Source: Balneola sp.
GTDB lineage: Bacteria; Bacteroidota; Rhodothermia; Balneolales; Balneolaceae
Length of the DNA: 64,000 bases
Assembly (NCBI GenBank): GCA_028284195.1
Contig: JANQSE010000006.1
Location: forward strand, 650,678 to 714,677
Reading direction: 5' to 3'
Below the pieces are notes generated by a model, which ran no database searches, was not told the origin of the DNA, and saw only the letters and a list, made by a program, of their open reading frames with translations. This document shows positions 19,287-27,830 of the stretch, piece by piece. A program made the translations under genes and the position numbers. Position 1 is the first letter of the stretch; the number at the start of each line of letters is the position of its first letter.

Positions 19287-19628
19287 GTGGCAAACCTGGT
19301 AGATTTTTCATCTTTAAATGAAATGCTTTACGGCGATGACCGATACATTAAGGAATTTGCTGAAGCTGCTGTGGTTTCTTTTAACGAATTTAAAGAAAGC
19401 TTTAAAAACCTTTTAATTGCCAAAGATGAAGAAAACCTCAGAAAAGCCGGACATAAAATAAAACCGGTAGCACAAATGTTGGGGTTGCAGCAGATTATTG
19501 ATGAGTATGAGCACGCTAAAGCTTTACTCTGGGACGAAAATCCCGATGAAGGGATTCAAGCTTCAATTAAAAAAATGAATGATATTTGCGAGCAAGTTTG
19601 CGCTGAACTGAATGGTATTATTCAATGA
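19287..19628 (+). CDS. Histidine phosphotransfer (Hpt) domain protein
   Basis: A 113-residue all-helical protein beginning with GTG. LRKAGHKIKPVAQMLG (51-66) fits the Hpt phosphorylation helix, with His56 as the phospho-acceptor. No other domain is present. Hpt proteins carry phosphate between hybrid kinases and response regulators. The next two genes are an OmpR-type regulator and its kinase, but that kinase has no receiver domain, so the usual reason for an Hpt is missing locally. The start is set by the four-base gap after the thioesterase stop. Confidence 0.75.
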   Translation: MANLVDFSSLNEMLYGDDRYIKEFAEAAVVSFNEFKESFKNLLIAKDEENLRKAGHKIKPVAQMLGLQQIIDEYEHAKALLWDENPDEGIQASIKKMNDICEQVCAELNGIIQ

Positions 19629-19648
19629 TAATAAATGTTATTTCTGTG

Positions 19649-19695
19649 TGATACTTTTATTTCCTGCGGCACTTAGTTTTAAAATAAAAGTATCA
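19649..19695. promoter_or_regulatory. Perfect 14-bp inverted repeat before response regulator
   Basis: TGATACTTTTATTT (19649-19662) and AAATAAAAGTATCA (19682-19695) are exact inverted copies separated by 19 bases. The right arm ends 2 bases before the response-regulator ATG at 19698. The left arm contains TACTTTTA, a near-consensus -7 element. It could be an operator with half-sites three helical turns apart, or an mRNA hairpin that masks the start codon. Confidence 0.6.
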
Positions 19696-19697
19696 AA

Positions 19698-20423
19698 ATG
19701 ATTTCTCCGTCTAACCCTATTTTAATTGTTGAGGACGACCTTGACCTCTCTGAGCTGATAAAAATTCAGCTTACTGATAGTGACTATGAAGTAGATCAGG
19801 TAACAAACGGCCGGCTTGCCCTGGAAAAAGCTCTCAATAACAAATACTCTCTCATTATTTTAGATATAATGCTTCCCGAACTTGATGGATTCGAGATATG
19901 CAAGGCTGTAAGAAAAGAAGACCAACAGATACCCATTTTAATGCTTACAGCAAAAGCAGAAGAAATTGATAAAATAATGGGATTAGAATTCGGAGCTGAT
20001 GATTACCTCACAAAACCATTTTCTATTCGTGAACTTACCGCAAGAGTAAAAGCCCTTCTGAGACGGGCAGCAAATTCAGAACCTCAGGATAGTTCCACCA
20101 TCGACAAAATGGATTTCGGAGATCTCATAATCTTCCCAAAAAAACGGTCGGTACAATTAGACGATAACCTAATAGAATTAACCTCCAAAGAATTTGACCT
20201 GTTGTTGCTTTTCGCAACTAACCCCGGACGGGCATACAGCAGGCAAGAATTACTCGATATTGTTTGGGGGTATCAATACAGCGGTTATAGCCATACTGTA
20301 AATTCCCACATTAACCGCTTGCGAAGTAAAATTGAAAAAGACCCCTCTGAACCAAAGTTTATTACCACTGTATGGGGAATGGGTTATAAATTTGCTGAAC
20401 TTGAAGAACTAGGTATAGAATGA
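19698..20423 (+). CDS. Response regulator, OmpR/PhoB family
   Basis: A 241-residue two-domain regulator. The receiver (1-120) has acidic pocket VEDD (11-14), phospho-acceptor Asp56 (ILDIMLPELDG) and Lys106 (LTKPF). The winged-helix DNA-binding domain (about 135-238) includes LTSKEFDLLLL and VNSHINRLRSKIEKDP. It overlaps the kinase gene by 4 bases (ATGA), a standard two-component operon. The stimulus and targets are unknown. The inverted repeat just upstream suggests specific control of this gene. Confidence 0.96.
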   Translation: MISPSNPILIVEDDLDLSELIKIQLTDSDYEVDQVTNGRLALEKALNNKYSLIILDIMLPELDGFEICKAVRKEDQQIPILMLTAKAEEIDKIMGLEFGADDYLTKPFSIRELTARVKALLRRAANSEPQDSSTIDKMDFGDLIIFPKKRSVQLDDNLIELTSKEFDLLLLFATNPGRAYSRQELLDIVWGYQYSGYSHTVNSHINRLRSKIEKDPSEPKFITTVWGMGYKFAELEELGIE

Positions 20424-21892
20424 ACTTTAAGAAAAGCTTTTATACAAAAATCTCAACAGCATTTTTAGTACTGGTTTTAGCACTTGGGATTTCGTTCGCT
20501 TATCTCGGGGTTTCATCTTCATTAATGTTTGTTGAAGAAACCGGACAAAAAGTAAGTAAAATGCTCGCAGCCGATATGGCTCCTCATTTCCAGCCTTATT
20601 TAATGGATTCCATTGATGGTGATAAGATCATCGAGCAGATTCAATATTTAAATGGCATTAACCCACAGATTGATATTTATCTGCTGGGCAGTAATGGAAT
20701 GATAAAATGGTACTACCCAAGCCAAAATCCTGAAGCTGAAATTCAAATAGATCGTGTAAACACAAAACCATTGGATGAGTTTCTGGCAAATAACACCCTT
20801 CCCATATATGGGGATGACCCATTGAATGCCGGAGTACAAAAACCATTTTCGGTAGCGCCAATTTCAATTATGGGTAGCACCGGCTGTTATTTGTATGTAA
20901 TACTTTCCGGTCAACAGTTTGATGAAGCTGCTGCCATGGTTCAAAACAGTTATATCCTGCAAAATACTTTTATCGGCCTCGCTTTGATATTAGCTGTTAC
21001 ACTGGTTCTGGGTTTAATTGTCTTCCGATTGCTAACAGGGCGATTACGCCACGTAAGCGAAACTGTTAAGTCTTTTGAACAAGGTCAATTAGAGAAAAGG
21101 GTAACTGTAAATTCAGAAGATGAAATTGGATTGCTTGGCACTTCATTTAATCAAATGGCGGATACATTAGTGGCCAATATGAATGAGATCAAACAAATTG
21201 ATAAGCTCAGAAGAGAACTGGTAGCCAATGTATCTCACGACTTGCGCAGCCCCCTTGCTTCTATTCAAGGATACCTAGAAACAATTTTGAGCAAAGAACC
21301 GGAAATCGATCCCCAGGAACGTTCAAAGTATTACGAAACGGTACTAAGAAATACTAAAAAGCTTGGTTCTCTGATAGAAGAGCTGTTTGAACTGTCAAAA
21401 TTTGATGCAAGAGATGTACAACCAGACATGGAGCCTGTTTCTATGGCTGAACTGGCTCAAGATTTGGTACAACAATTCAAACCTATTGCAGAACAAAAGG
21501 GTATTACACTCCAGGCCGTTTTACCGGATGAGCCTGTAAACCTTGTTTATGCCGATATAGCTTTAATGGAACGTGCTATATCAAACCTGATTGATAACGC
21601 ACTGAAACATACGCCTGAAGGTGGAATTGTTTCCATCATTTCTTCTAATGAAAATGAGAATGTGAGCTTCACTATTTCGGATACCGGTAAAGGTATTGCT
21701 GAGGAAAATATCCAACGAATCTTTGATCGCTTTTACCAGGAGGACCCAAGCAGAACAGTTGGCTCAGGGGCCGGGCTAGGGTTATCTATTGCCCAAAAGA
21801 TCCTTGAGCTCCACGGTTCCAAATTATTGGTGCAAAGTGGTATTGGAAAAGGCACCTCTTTTAACTTTGTACTATCTCCCAAAGTAGCTTAA
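20420..21892 (+). CDS. Sensor histidine kinase
   Basis: A 490-residue inner-membrane kinase. TM1 lies at about 12-36, a periplasmic sensor domain at about 37-180, TM2 at about 183-205, HAMP at about 205-258 and the dimerisation helix with His273 (VSHDLRSPLASIQG). The ATPase domain has NLIDNALKHTPEGG (N box), DTGKGI (G1) and GAGLGLSI (G2). It pairs with the upstream OmpR-type regulator. It has no receiver domain. The periplasmic domain is not one I can name. Confidence 0.95.
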   Translation: MNFKKSFYTKISTAFLVLVLALGISFAYLGVSSSLMFVEETGQKVSKMLAADMAPHFQPYLMDSIDGDKIIEQIQYLNGINPQIDIYLLGSNGMIKWYYPSQNPEAEIQIDRVNTKPLDEFLANNTLPIYGDDPLNAGVQKPFSVAPISIMGSTGCYLYVILSGQQFDEAAAMVQNSYILQNTFIGLALILAVTLVLGLIVFRLLTGRLRHVSETVKSFEQGQLEKRVTVNSEDEIGLLGTSFNQMADTLVANMNEIKQIDKLRRELVANVSHDLRSPLASIQGYLETILSKEPEIDPQERSKYYETVLRNTKKLGSLIEELFELSKFDARDVQPDMEPVSMAELAQDLVQQFKPIAEQKGITLQAVLPDEPVNLVYADIALMERAISNLIDNALKHTPEGGIVSIISSNENENVSFTISDTGKGIAEENIQRIFDRFYQEDPSRTVGSGAGLGLSIAQKILELHGSKLLVQSGIGKGTSFNFVLSPKVA

Positions 21893-21895
21893 TAA

Positions 21896-21926
21896 AAAAC
21901 CTGATTATTAATTATAACCAGGTTTT
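21896..21926 (+). terminator. Possible terminator after the kinase gene
   Basis: AAAACCTG and CAGGTTTT form an 8-bp stem with a 15-base loop, four bases after the kinase stop. The T run is short and included in the stem, so efficiency is uncertain. It separates the kinase from the convergent tRNA-Leu. Confidence 0.5.
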
Positions 21927-21934
21927 AATACTTG

Positions 21935-22016
21935 TACCAAAGGTGGGAATCGAACCCACACTCCCGAAGGAACACGATTTTGAGTCGTGCGCGTCTACCA
22001 ATTCCGCCACTTTGGC
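21935..22016 (-). tRNA. tRNA-Leu (anticodon CAA)
   Basis: On the minus strand the sequence begins GCCAAAGTGGCGGAATTGG and folds as a type II tRNA. The acceptor arm has a G-U first pair, the D loop is GGTAGACGC-like, the anticodon stem is CACGA/TCGTG with loop CTCAAAA (anticodon CAA), the variable arm is TTCCTTCGGGAG-like, and the T arm is GTGGGTTCGATTCCCAC. The 3' CCA is not encoded. Confidence 0.93.
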
Positions 22017-22266
22017 TAAACGGGCTGAAAAGATACGAGTACTCCAATACAAATCGCAAAGAAGAATTCTTAGTTAGTGATTGTTTGAATAAAAAAGTTG
22101 GCGAGTAGCAAAAGTACATAAAAGCTATTCCTGCCTATCCACTGTATTTGTACTTGGGAAAGTGAAAATCAAGATTTTTACTATTACACTATTCTTTATG
22201 CTTTTAATAAAATCCAGGTTCCAAGCCTTCACCGTAGAATGACCTTGCTTTTATTTCTTATTGTCG

Positions 22267-23277
22267 CTATTCGTACCCATCCGGATTTTCTGACTGCCAT
22301 TTCCATACATCTTTGCACATCTCTTTAATTCCTCTTTCTGCTTTCCAACCCAATTCTTCTTCTGCTTTGGTAGGATCTGCATAGCAGGCAGCAATATCCC
22401 CCGGCCTTCTCGGGGCGATTTTGTAATTCACAGTTTTTCCAGAAGCCTCTTCAAATGCTTTAACCATTTCCAGTACACTTGTTCCCTTACCAGTACCCAA
22501 ATTATAAATAACCAGCCCGGGATTCGATTCAAGTTTTTCTATGGCTTTTAAATGGCCAATTGCCAGATCAACCACGTGGATATAATCACGAACCCCGGTT
22601 CCATCGGGTGTAGGATAATCATCACCAAAAACAGAAAGCTGACCTAGTTTACCAACTGCTACCTGAGAAACGTATGGCATAAGATTATTGGGAATATCAT
22701 TAGGATCTTCACCAATCAAACCGCTTTTATGAGCACCAACAGGGTTAAAATATCGAAGCAAAGCAATATTCCAGCTATCATCAGATATATAAAGATCTTT
22801 CATCATGTATTCGATAAATAGCTTAGTTCTCCCATAAGGATTGGTAGCCGATAAAGGAAAACCCTCAGTAATTGGTACAGTCTCAGACTCACCATAAACA
22901 GTAGCAGATGAACTAAATACAATGCTTTTTACTGCATGCTTTTTCATTAACTCACAAAGAACCAGTGTACTGTCAATGTTGTTTTGATAGTACATCATTG
23001 GTTTTTGAACAGACTCCCCTACCGCTTTATATCCTGCAAAATGGATCACCGCATCAATCTTGTGGGCTTCAAATACTTTATTCAACGCTTCTTTATCGAG
23101 CAAATCAACATTGTAGAATACAGCTTCTTTGCCTGTAATTGATGCCACTCTTTTCAACGACTCTTCGCTGCTGTTTGAGAGGTTATCAACAACAATTACT
23201 TCATTGCCTCTCTCGAGCAGTTCCAACACCGTGTGGCTGCCAATATACCCTGCTCCTCCTGTTACTAAAATCGCCAT
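22267..23277 (-). CDS. galE: UDP-glucose 4-epimerase GalE
   Basis: A 336-residue extended short-chain dehydrogenase that interconverts UDP-glucose and UDP-galactose for surface polysaccharide or galactose metabolism. The NAD-binding motif [10 protein letters not shown] lies at 6-15. Catalytic Ser124 (SSSATVYG), Tyr148 and Lys152 (NPYGRTK) are present. The C-terminal substrate region has [13 protein letters not shown]. Length is typical of the family. It stands alone on the minus strand between tRNA-Leu and a divergent exported-protein gene. Confidence 0.96.
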   Translation of the reverse strand: MAILVTGGAGYIGSHTVLELLERGNEVIVVDNLSNSSEESLKRVASITGKEAVFYNVDLLDKEALNKVFEAHKIDAVIHFAGYKAVGESVQKPMMYYQNNIDSTLVLCELMKKHAVKSIVFSSSATVYGESETVPITEGFPLSATNPYGRTKLFIEYMMKDLYISDDSWNIALLRYFNPVGAHKSGLIGEDPNDIPNNLMPYVSQVAVGKLGQLSVFGDDYPTPDGTGVRDYIHVVDLAIGHLKAIEKLESNPGLVIYNLGTGKGTSVLEMVKAFEEASGKTVNYKIAPRRPGDIAACYADPTKAEEELGWKAERGIKEMCKDVWKWQSENPDGYE

Positions 23278-23402
23278 GTTTTTCCTTTTCGATTATGACT
23301 AAAGTTTATGGCTTTGTTTTCTTCAAACCAAAGAAATGATTTAAATGAAGAAAAAATTTATGACCTATAGAGAAACAATTCTTCGATAACCCCGTAGCCA
23401 TG

Positions 23403-23416
23403 CTCGAAATTTTAAT
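23403..23416 (+). promoter_or_regulatory. Shared upstream motif, copy 1
   Basis: TCGAAATTTTAATC occurs 23 bases before the ATG of the repeat-rich exported protein. The same 14 bases occur at 42971-42984 before another exported beta-barrel gene. It is a candidate common promoter or operator element. Confidence 0.4.
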
Positions 23417-23439
23417 CTCCTCTTTCATTTATATCATTT

Positions 23440-24924
23440 ATGAAAAAATTCTCTTCATTTTTCTTTTTTTCGTTCACTTTAGTGCTTCTTTTATCTTCTA
23501 ATGCAATTTCTCAAAATTCATACGATCGATATGGAGACCTTAAATACAGAAAATGGCGAGTAACACTTTTTCCGCCTCTCGGTACCAATGGAATTGCCGC
23601 CCCTAAATACACAGCTAAGTATTCTATAAATTTACTAGGCGGGTATCATGGAGGATTGGATGGTTTTGAGCTTGGAACCCTTATCAATTATAACAAAGAA
23701 TATGCAAGTGGTTTCCAGATTGCTGGTTTAGCGAATGCTACAGGTGGGAATCTGGAGGGCGTTAACATTGCCGGTTTGGGTAATTTTTCGAGGAGCAACA
23801 TGTCTGGAATACAAGTATCTGGTTTAACTAATTTCTCAGGTGGATCGTTAGAAGGCCTTCAGGCAGCAGGGGGAATAAATTTTTCTTCCAGGGGTATGAG
23901 CGGGCTTCAAGCTGCTGGTTTGGCGAATATCAGTAAAGATGATATTGACGGGCTGCAAGCTGCCGGTGCTTTTAACTATTCAAATGGGTTCCTCTCAGGA
24001 TTACAAGGTGCGATTGGAGCTAACATTGCCAGAGGAAGTGTGGAGGGGCTTCAGGCATCAGGTTTTTTAAACTTTGCGGGGAATGATCTTTCAGGACTAC
24101 AAGCAACGGGCGGTGGTAATATTGCTTTAGATGATATGGAGGGATTAATGTTTTCAGGGCTTTTTAATATTGCTACAGAATATTCAAGCGGCCTTTTGAT
24201 CACAGGCGGTGTTAATTTTTCAAGATATCAGGAAGGGTTAATGATTTCTGGTGGGGTAAATGTTTCTCAACAAATGGAAGGGCTTCAGATTGGGGGAGCT
24301 TTTAACTATGCAACCAGAGCTACCGGAATGCAGATTGGAATAATTAATGTAGCTAAAGAATTTGAAGGCGCTTCTGTGGGAGCATTAAGCCTCTATGGAA
24401 ATGGACGAAAGAACATTGATGTGCGCTATGCTGATGCAGGATTTACCGATGTTGGTATTACAACAGGAACACACCGTGTGTATAACATGGTCGTTTTTGG
24501 ATACAATACTTCGTTAGATAGAAATGTGTACAGGATTGGTGTAGGTGTTGGTCTTGAAAAGAATATCAACGATTCTTTCCAAAAAATTGAAAGTGAAAAG
24601 CTTTTTGTGAACCAGGAATTCACGGTTCTTCATCATTTTGAAGAGAATTGGTCAAAAAGAACCAATCTTATTTTTTCGTACAAATATCTGCTAGGTAAAA
24701 GATTTGCATCCGGGTTTTCAGTTTATGGAGGGCCATCCTACAACATTCAGGTTACAAGAGTAAACGGGGCCAACGATTACACTTGGTATAGCTTATGGAG
24801 CCCTGAGTGGAAAGGACGCCAGTACAGAATGTGGGTTGGATTTAATATTGGTATCCGTTTCTTCAAGCAAAAAAACCTTCCTCCTCTTGATGATTATGAA
24901 TTTACGTACGAAAATGATTTCTAA
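23440..24924 (+). CDS. Exported protein with tandem GLQxxG-type repeats
   Basis: A 494-residue protein with a Sec signal peptide (1-25, ISQ). Residues about 75-330 are about thirteen imperfect repeats of roughly 20 residues of the form (S/E)GLQ(A/V)(A/S)GxxNxS. The regular Gly/Asn and aliphatic spacing suggests a stacked beta-solenoid or strand array. The remaining 150 residues have alternating aromatic strands (YKYLLGKRFASGFSVYGGPSY, one residue over the display limit if extended) and end like an outer-membrane beta-barrel. Similar GVQIAG-like repeats occur in unnamed Bacteroidota proteins. The function is not known to me. It is a single gene, and msrB follows after 76 bases. Confidence 0.75.
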   Translation: MKKFSSFFFFSFTLVLLLSSNAISQNSYDRYGDLKYRKWRVTLFPPLGTNGIAAPKYTAKYSINLLGGYHGGLDGFELGTLINYNKEYASGFQIAGLANATGGNLEGVNIAGLGNFSRSNMSGIQVSGLTNFSGGSLEGLQAAGGINFSSRGMSGLQAAGLANISKDDIDGLQAAGAFNYSNGFLSGLQGAIGANIARGSVEGLQASGFLNFAGNDLSGLQATGGGNIALDDMEGLMFSGLFNIATEYSSGLLITGGVNFSRYQEGLMISGGVNVSQQMEGLQIGGAFNYATRATGMQIGIINVAKEFEGASVGALSLYGNGRKNIDVRYADAGFTDVGITTGTHRVYNMVVFGYNTSLDRNVYRIGVGVGLEKNINDSFQKIESEKLFVNQEFTVLHHFEENWSKRTNLIFSYKYLLGKRFASGFSVYGGPSYNIQVTRVNGANDYTWYSLWSPEWKGRQYRMWVGFNIGIRFFKQKNLPPLDDYEFTYENDF

Positions 24925-25000
24925 ATCAAATTTTATACATCTGTGAAACAAAACGCTTTGTATTCTTGTTATGTTGACGGTGAATTAAAAACGAAAAGAT

Positions 25001-25558
25001 ATGAAGAAATTAATCCCACTATTGTTACTTGGAGTGATAGGTTTAACACTTATTGCTGTAAGTTCTCATAAAGAAGTAAATGCGCACTCTGAACACGATC
25101 ATTCAGAAAACCTAATGTTCGAAACATCCCAGCCTGATCCCGAAAAAAAATACCCTTACCAAAAATCAAAAGCAGAGTGGAAACAAATTCTCACTCCAAA
25201 ACAGTACAAGATATTAAGAGAAAAAGGTACTGAAGCTCCCTGGTTTAACGAGTACAATGATAACAAGAAAGAAGGCTTGTATGTTTGTGCAGGGTGCGGG
25301 CAAAAACTATACAGTTCGGAACATAAATATAACAGTCGTACCGGATGGCCCAGCTTTTGGAAACCATTGGCAGACAGTTTAGTAGCTGAAGAAATAGACA
25401 AAAGCTATTTTATGACGCGAACCGAGATTGTTTGCTCTAATTGTGGAGGCCACCTGGGTCATGTATTTGATGACGGCCCGGAACCCACCGGTTTACGTTA
25501 TTGCATGAATTCTGCAGCAATGAAATTTATTCCTAAAGAAGAAATAGCAGATAAATAG
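25001..25558 (+). CDS. msrB: Peptide-methionine (R)-S-oxide reductase MsrB, exported
   Basis: A 185-residue MsrB with an N-terminal membrane/signal segment (4-21), so the catalytic domain lies outside the cytoplasm. Zinc cysteines are Cys96, Cys99 (VCAGCG), Cys145 and Cys148 (VCSNCGG). The catalytic motif is RYCMNS with Cys168. YNSRTGWPSFW and HLGHVFDDGP are also typical. It reduces methionine-R-sulfoxide in exported proteins, with electrons from a periplasmic thiol partner not seen here. A His/Glu-rich linker (HSEHDHSE) follows the signal segment. It ends at a clear intrinsic terminator. Confidence 0.95.
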   Translation: MKKLIPLLLLGVIGLTLIAVSSHKEVNAHSEHDHSENLMFETSQPDPEKKYPYQKSKAEWKQILTPKQYKILREKGTEAPWFNEYNDNKKEGLYVCAGCGQKLYSSEHKYNSRTGWPSFWKPLADSLVAEEIDKSYFMTRTEIVCSNCGGHLGHVFDDGPEPTGLRYCMNSAAMKFIPKEEIADK

Positions 25559-25591
25559 AGCTAGTTCTGATTTTTAGAATTGACTATACTC

Positions 25592-25618
25592 AAGGCGGGC
25601 AAATTGTCCGCCTTTTTT
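25592..25618 (+). terminator. Intrinsic terminator after msrB
   Basis: AAGGCGG and CCGCCTT form a 7-bp GC-rich stem followed by a run of six T. It lies inside the longest possible open frame of the next gene, which argues that the next gene starts later, at 25640. Confidence 0.88.
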
Positions 25619-25639
25619 ATTGAACCAATTTTCTTTTTT

Positions 25640-26170
25640 ATGGCAGAACAAGCAAGAACTTTACTTGAAGCGGATTTCAACCCAAAAATAAAAGCCTACT
25701 TACTTTGGTATGGAGCATTCATCTTATTTATTAGCCTGATAACCATTCCTGCTATTCCTTTTTGGTTCATTATTGCTCCTTTTTTTGTGAATAAGTACTT
25801 CGACCGGCTACACTGCGAGCTTACCACGCGATCATTAAAGTTTAGTAAAGGCTACATTTTCAAAACCGAAAAAACCATCCCTCTGGATAAGATCCAGGAT
25901 CTTACTTTTAAAGAAGGCCCCCTTTTAAAAGCTTTTGGGTTAAGTATTCTCAGGATTGAAACAGCTGGAAATTCTGCTGCCGGATCTCCAGATCTAACAC
26001 TGATAGGAATTGTGAACGCAGCTGATTTTAGAAATAAAGTATTTGACCAACGTGATATTGTTACAGAAAATATTTCTTCGCCCGCTCCTAACGATTCAGA
26101 GAATATGCTTTCAGTGCTTAAAGAGATCAGAGATTCTTTAAAGAAAATTGAAGATAAAAGCAGCGTTTAG
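25640..26170 (+). CDS. Bacterial PH-domain (bPH2/YdbT-like) membrane protein
   Basis: About 176 residues from the ATG at 25640. An in-frame start at 25580 is possible, but its first codons would cross the msrB terminator. A membrane hairpin (YLLWYGAFILFISL, PFWFIIAPFFV) is followed by a soluble PH-like domain (TRSLKFSKGYIFKTEKTIP, DKIQDLTFKEGPLLKAFGL) and a charged C-terminal helix. bPH2 proteins have no defined common activity. The stop codon overlaps the stop of the convergent NSS transporter gene by two bases. Confidence 0.8.
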   Translation: MAEQARTLLEADFNPKIKAYLLWYGAFILFISLITIPAIPFWFIIAPFFVNKYFDRLHCELTTRSLKFSKGYIFKTEKTIPLDKIQDLTFKEGPLLKAFGLSILRIETAGNSAAGSPDLTLIGIVNAADFRNKVFDQRDIVTENISSPAPNDSENMLSVLKEIRDSLKKIEDKSSV

Positions 26171-27654
26171 CCTGTTGTACCAGCAGCCACCAGTTTTTTG
26201 TTGAACACTTTTACTAAAAAGATTGCTAACGCCCATTGTATGAGAACGGTAGCAACTGAAAAAGCACTTAGAGGATTGTACCAGGTATCCGGGGCATATT
26301 CGGTAGCACTTAAAAACATCCACCATCCCAAAAGTGTAACCACTTCGACCGGAACCACATATTTTAGTATAATCTCCCACCAAGGCCCCAAAGTGGTACT
26401 TCGTTCTTCGGTATTAACCAGTTCAGTCCTGAACTTAGTTACCCCATAGTTAATTACTGCATAACTTATAAATGCTCCTGAAACCATCAAACCAACACCC
26501 CACACAAAATCCTGGTTTGCAAAGAAATTCAGGTTCATTGCCGAAGGAATTCCAAAACCAAAGCCAGCTAGGCAAATAATACCCGTTGCTTTTTTACGGG
26601 TGGCCCCTGCATCTACAAATACTTTAACTGCTAATTCTATCATTGAGATTAAAGAACTGAACGCAGCAAATGTAAGGCCCAGGAAAAACAAAACAGAGAA
26701 GATTCCCCCACCCCCCATAGTAGCAAATAACCGAGGCATCCAGATAAATGTTAAACCCGTGGAAGCCGGGCCCGATGTTTTCATTACATCCAGAATTTCG
26801 GTGTTGCTCATGGTCGATCCCAACGTACCGAATACAGTTGAAAAAATAATGATGGCAGCAGTTATAGAAACTATGTTATTTCCAACCCCGGTTTGGAAAG
26901 CACTAATTGTAATATCATCTTGTTTACGCATATAAGCTCCGTAAGTGAGGATCAAACCCCAGGCTGCTCCGGTATCCCACGCATTTTGCGTGAGTGCCTC
27001 AAGCCAAAGTTTTGGGTTGGCAAGATCGCTCCAATCCGGAGTAAACAAATATTGAATTCCGGTGCCGCTGCCTTCAAGTGTTAATGCCTTTACCAAAGAG
27101 ATAACCAAAACAAGCAATAAAGACGGAATCAGAATCTTATTCACTTTTTCAATGGACTTAATTCCTTTAAGAATTACGTACCCTCCAAGCAGCATTACCA
27201 CACCATGCGTAACTATTGGCCAGTTCGAGGCCTGGAATGTATTCCAAATCCCTAGTGCCTGGTCAGCTGTTTCGGGAAGCGGGCTAAAAATGGATTGGCT
27301 TAAATAATACAAGCACCACCCGGCAACCACGCTGTAGTAAAACATTATAGCTGTTGCAACAAAACCAACAAATCCACCCATCCATCCTTTTTTCTCACCT
27401 ATTAGTTTAGAAAAAGATTGAACGACCCCTTTACGCCCGTTTCTGCCAATCCCGTACTCAGCAATTATTAACGGCACCGACCACATAAACAAAAATATAA
27501 CCCACGCAAGTAAAAAAGCCCCTGCCCCATCCTCACCACCATTTTGAGCTGCAATTCTGGGAAAACGCCAGATGTTTCCTGTACCAACGGCTATACCGAG
27601 CACACTTAAGATCATTCCGAGTTTGGAGGAAAAAACTTCTTTTTGATTGTCCAT
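26167..27654 (-). CDS. Sodium-dependent transporter, NSS (SNF) family
   Basis: A 495-residue inner-membrane protein with about 12 hydrophobic segments. The family hallmark GNIWRFPR with AVGTG before it lies in TM1 (about 22-33), and PLIIAEYGIGR follows TM2. NSS carriers (LeuT fold) couple Na+ to amino-acid or neurotransmitter-like substrate uptake; the substrate here cannot be inferred. Length and topology are ordinary. The upstream 176-base gap contains a small palindrome (27688-27700). Confidence 0.92.
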   Translation of the reverse strand: MDNQKEVFSSKLGMILSVLGIAVGTGNIWRFPRIAAQNGGEDGAGAFLLAWVIFLFMWSVPLIIAEYGIGRNGRKGVVQSFSKLIGEKKGWMGGFVGFVATAIMFYYSVVAGWCLYYLSQSIFSPLPETADQALGIWNTFQASNWPIVTHGVVMLLGGYVILKGIKSIEKVNKILIPSLLLVLVISLVKALTLEGSGTGIQYLFTPDWSDLANPKLWLEALTQNAWDTGAAWGLILTYGAYMRKQDDITISAFQTGVGNNIVSITAAIIIFSTVFGTLGSTMSNTEILDVMKTSGPASTGLTFIWMPRLFATMGGGGIFSVLFFLGLTFAAFSSLISMIELAVKVFVDAGATRKKATGIICLAGFGFGIPSAMNLNFFANQDFVWGVGLMVSGAFISYAVINYGVTKFRTELVNTEERSTTLGPWWEIILKYVVPVEVVTLLGWWMFLSATEYAPDTWYNPLSAFSVATVLIQWALAIFLVKVFNKKLVAAGTTG

Positions 27655-27687
27655 TCTAAAAAACTTGTTAATTAAAAAATACCTTTC

Positions 27688-27700
27688 AACGGCTGCCGTT
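27688..27700. promoter_or_regulatory. Short palindrome before the NSS transporter
   Basis: AACGGC-T-GCCGTT is a perfect 6-bp palindrome with a one-base centre, 34 bases upstream of the transporter start. It could be an operator or part of a hairpin. Confidence 0.3.
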
Positions 27701-27830
27701 TATTGCACTGAAGTTTTCTATCTTCATGTTTCTACATTTTGAATAGAAAGTGGCTATGCCTATCATTGCATGCCAAGCATAACGGTAAAAAACGACTATC
27801 CAAAAAACAATTTCACGAGCCATATTTTCG

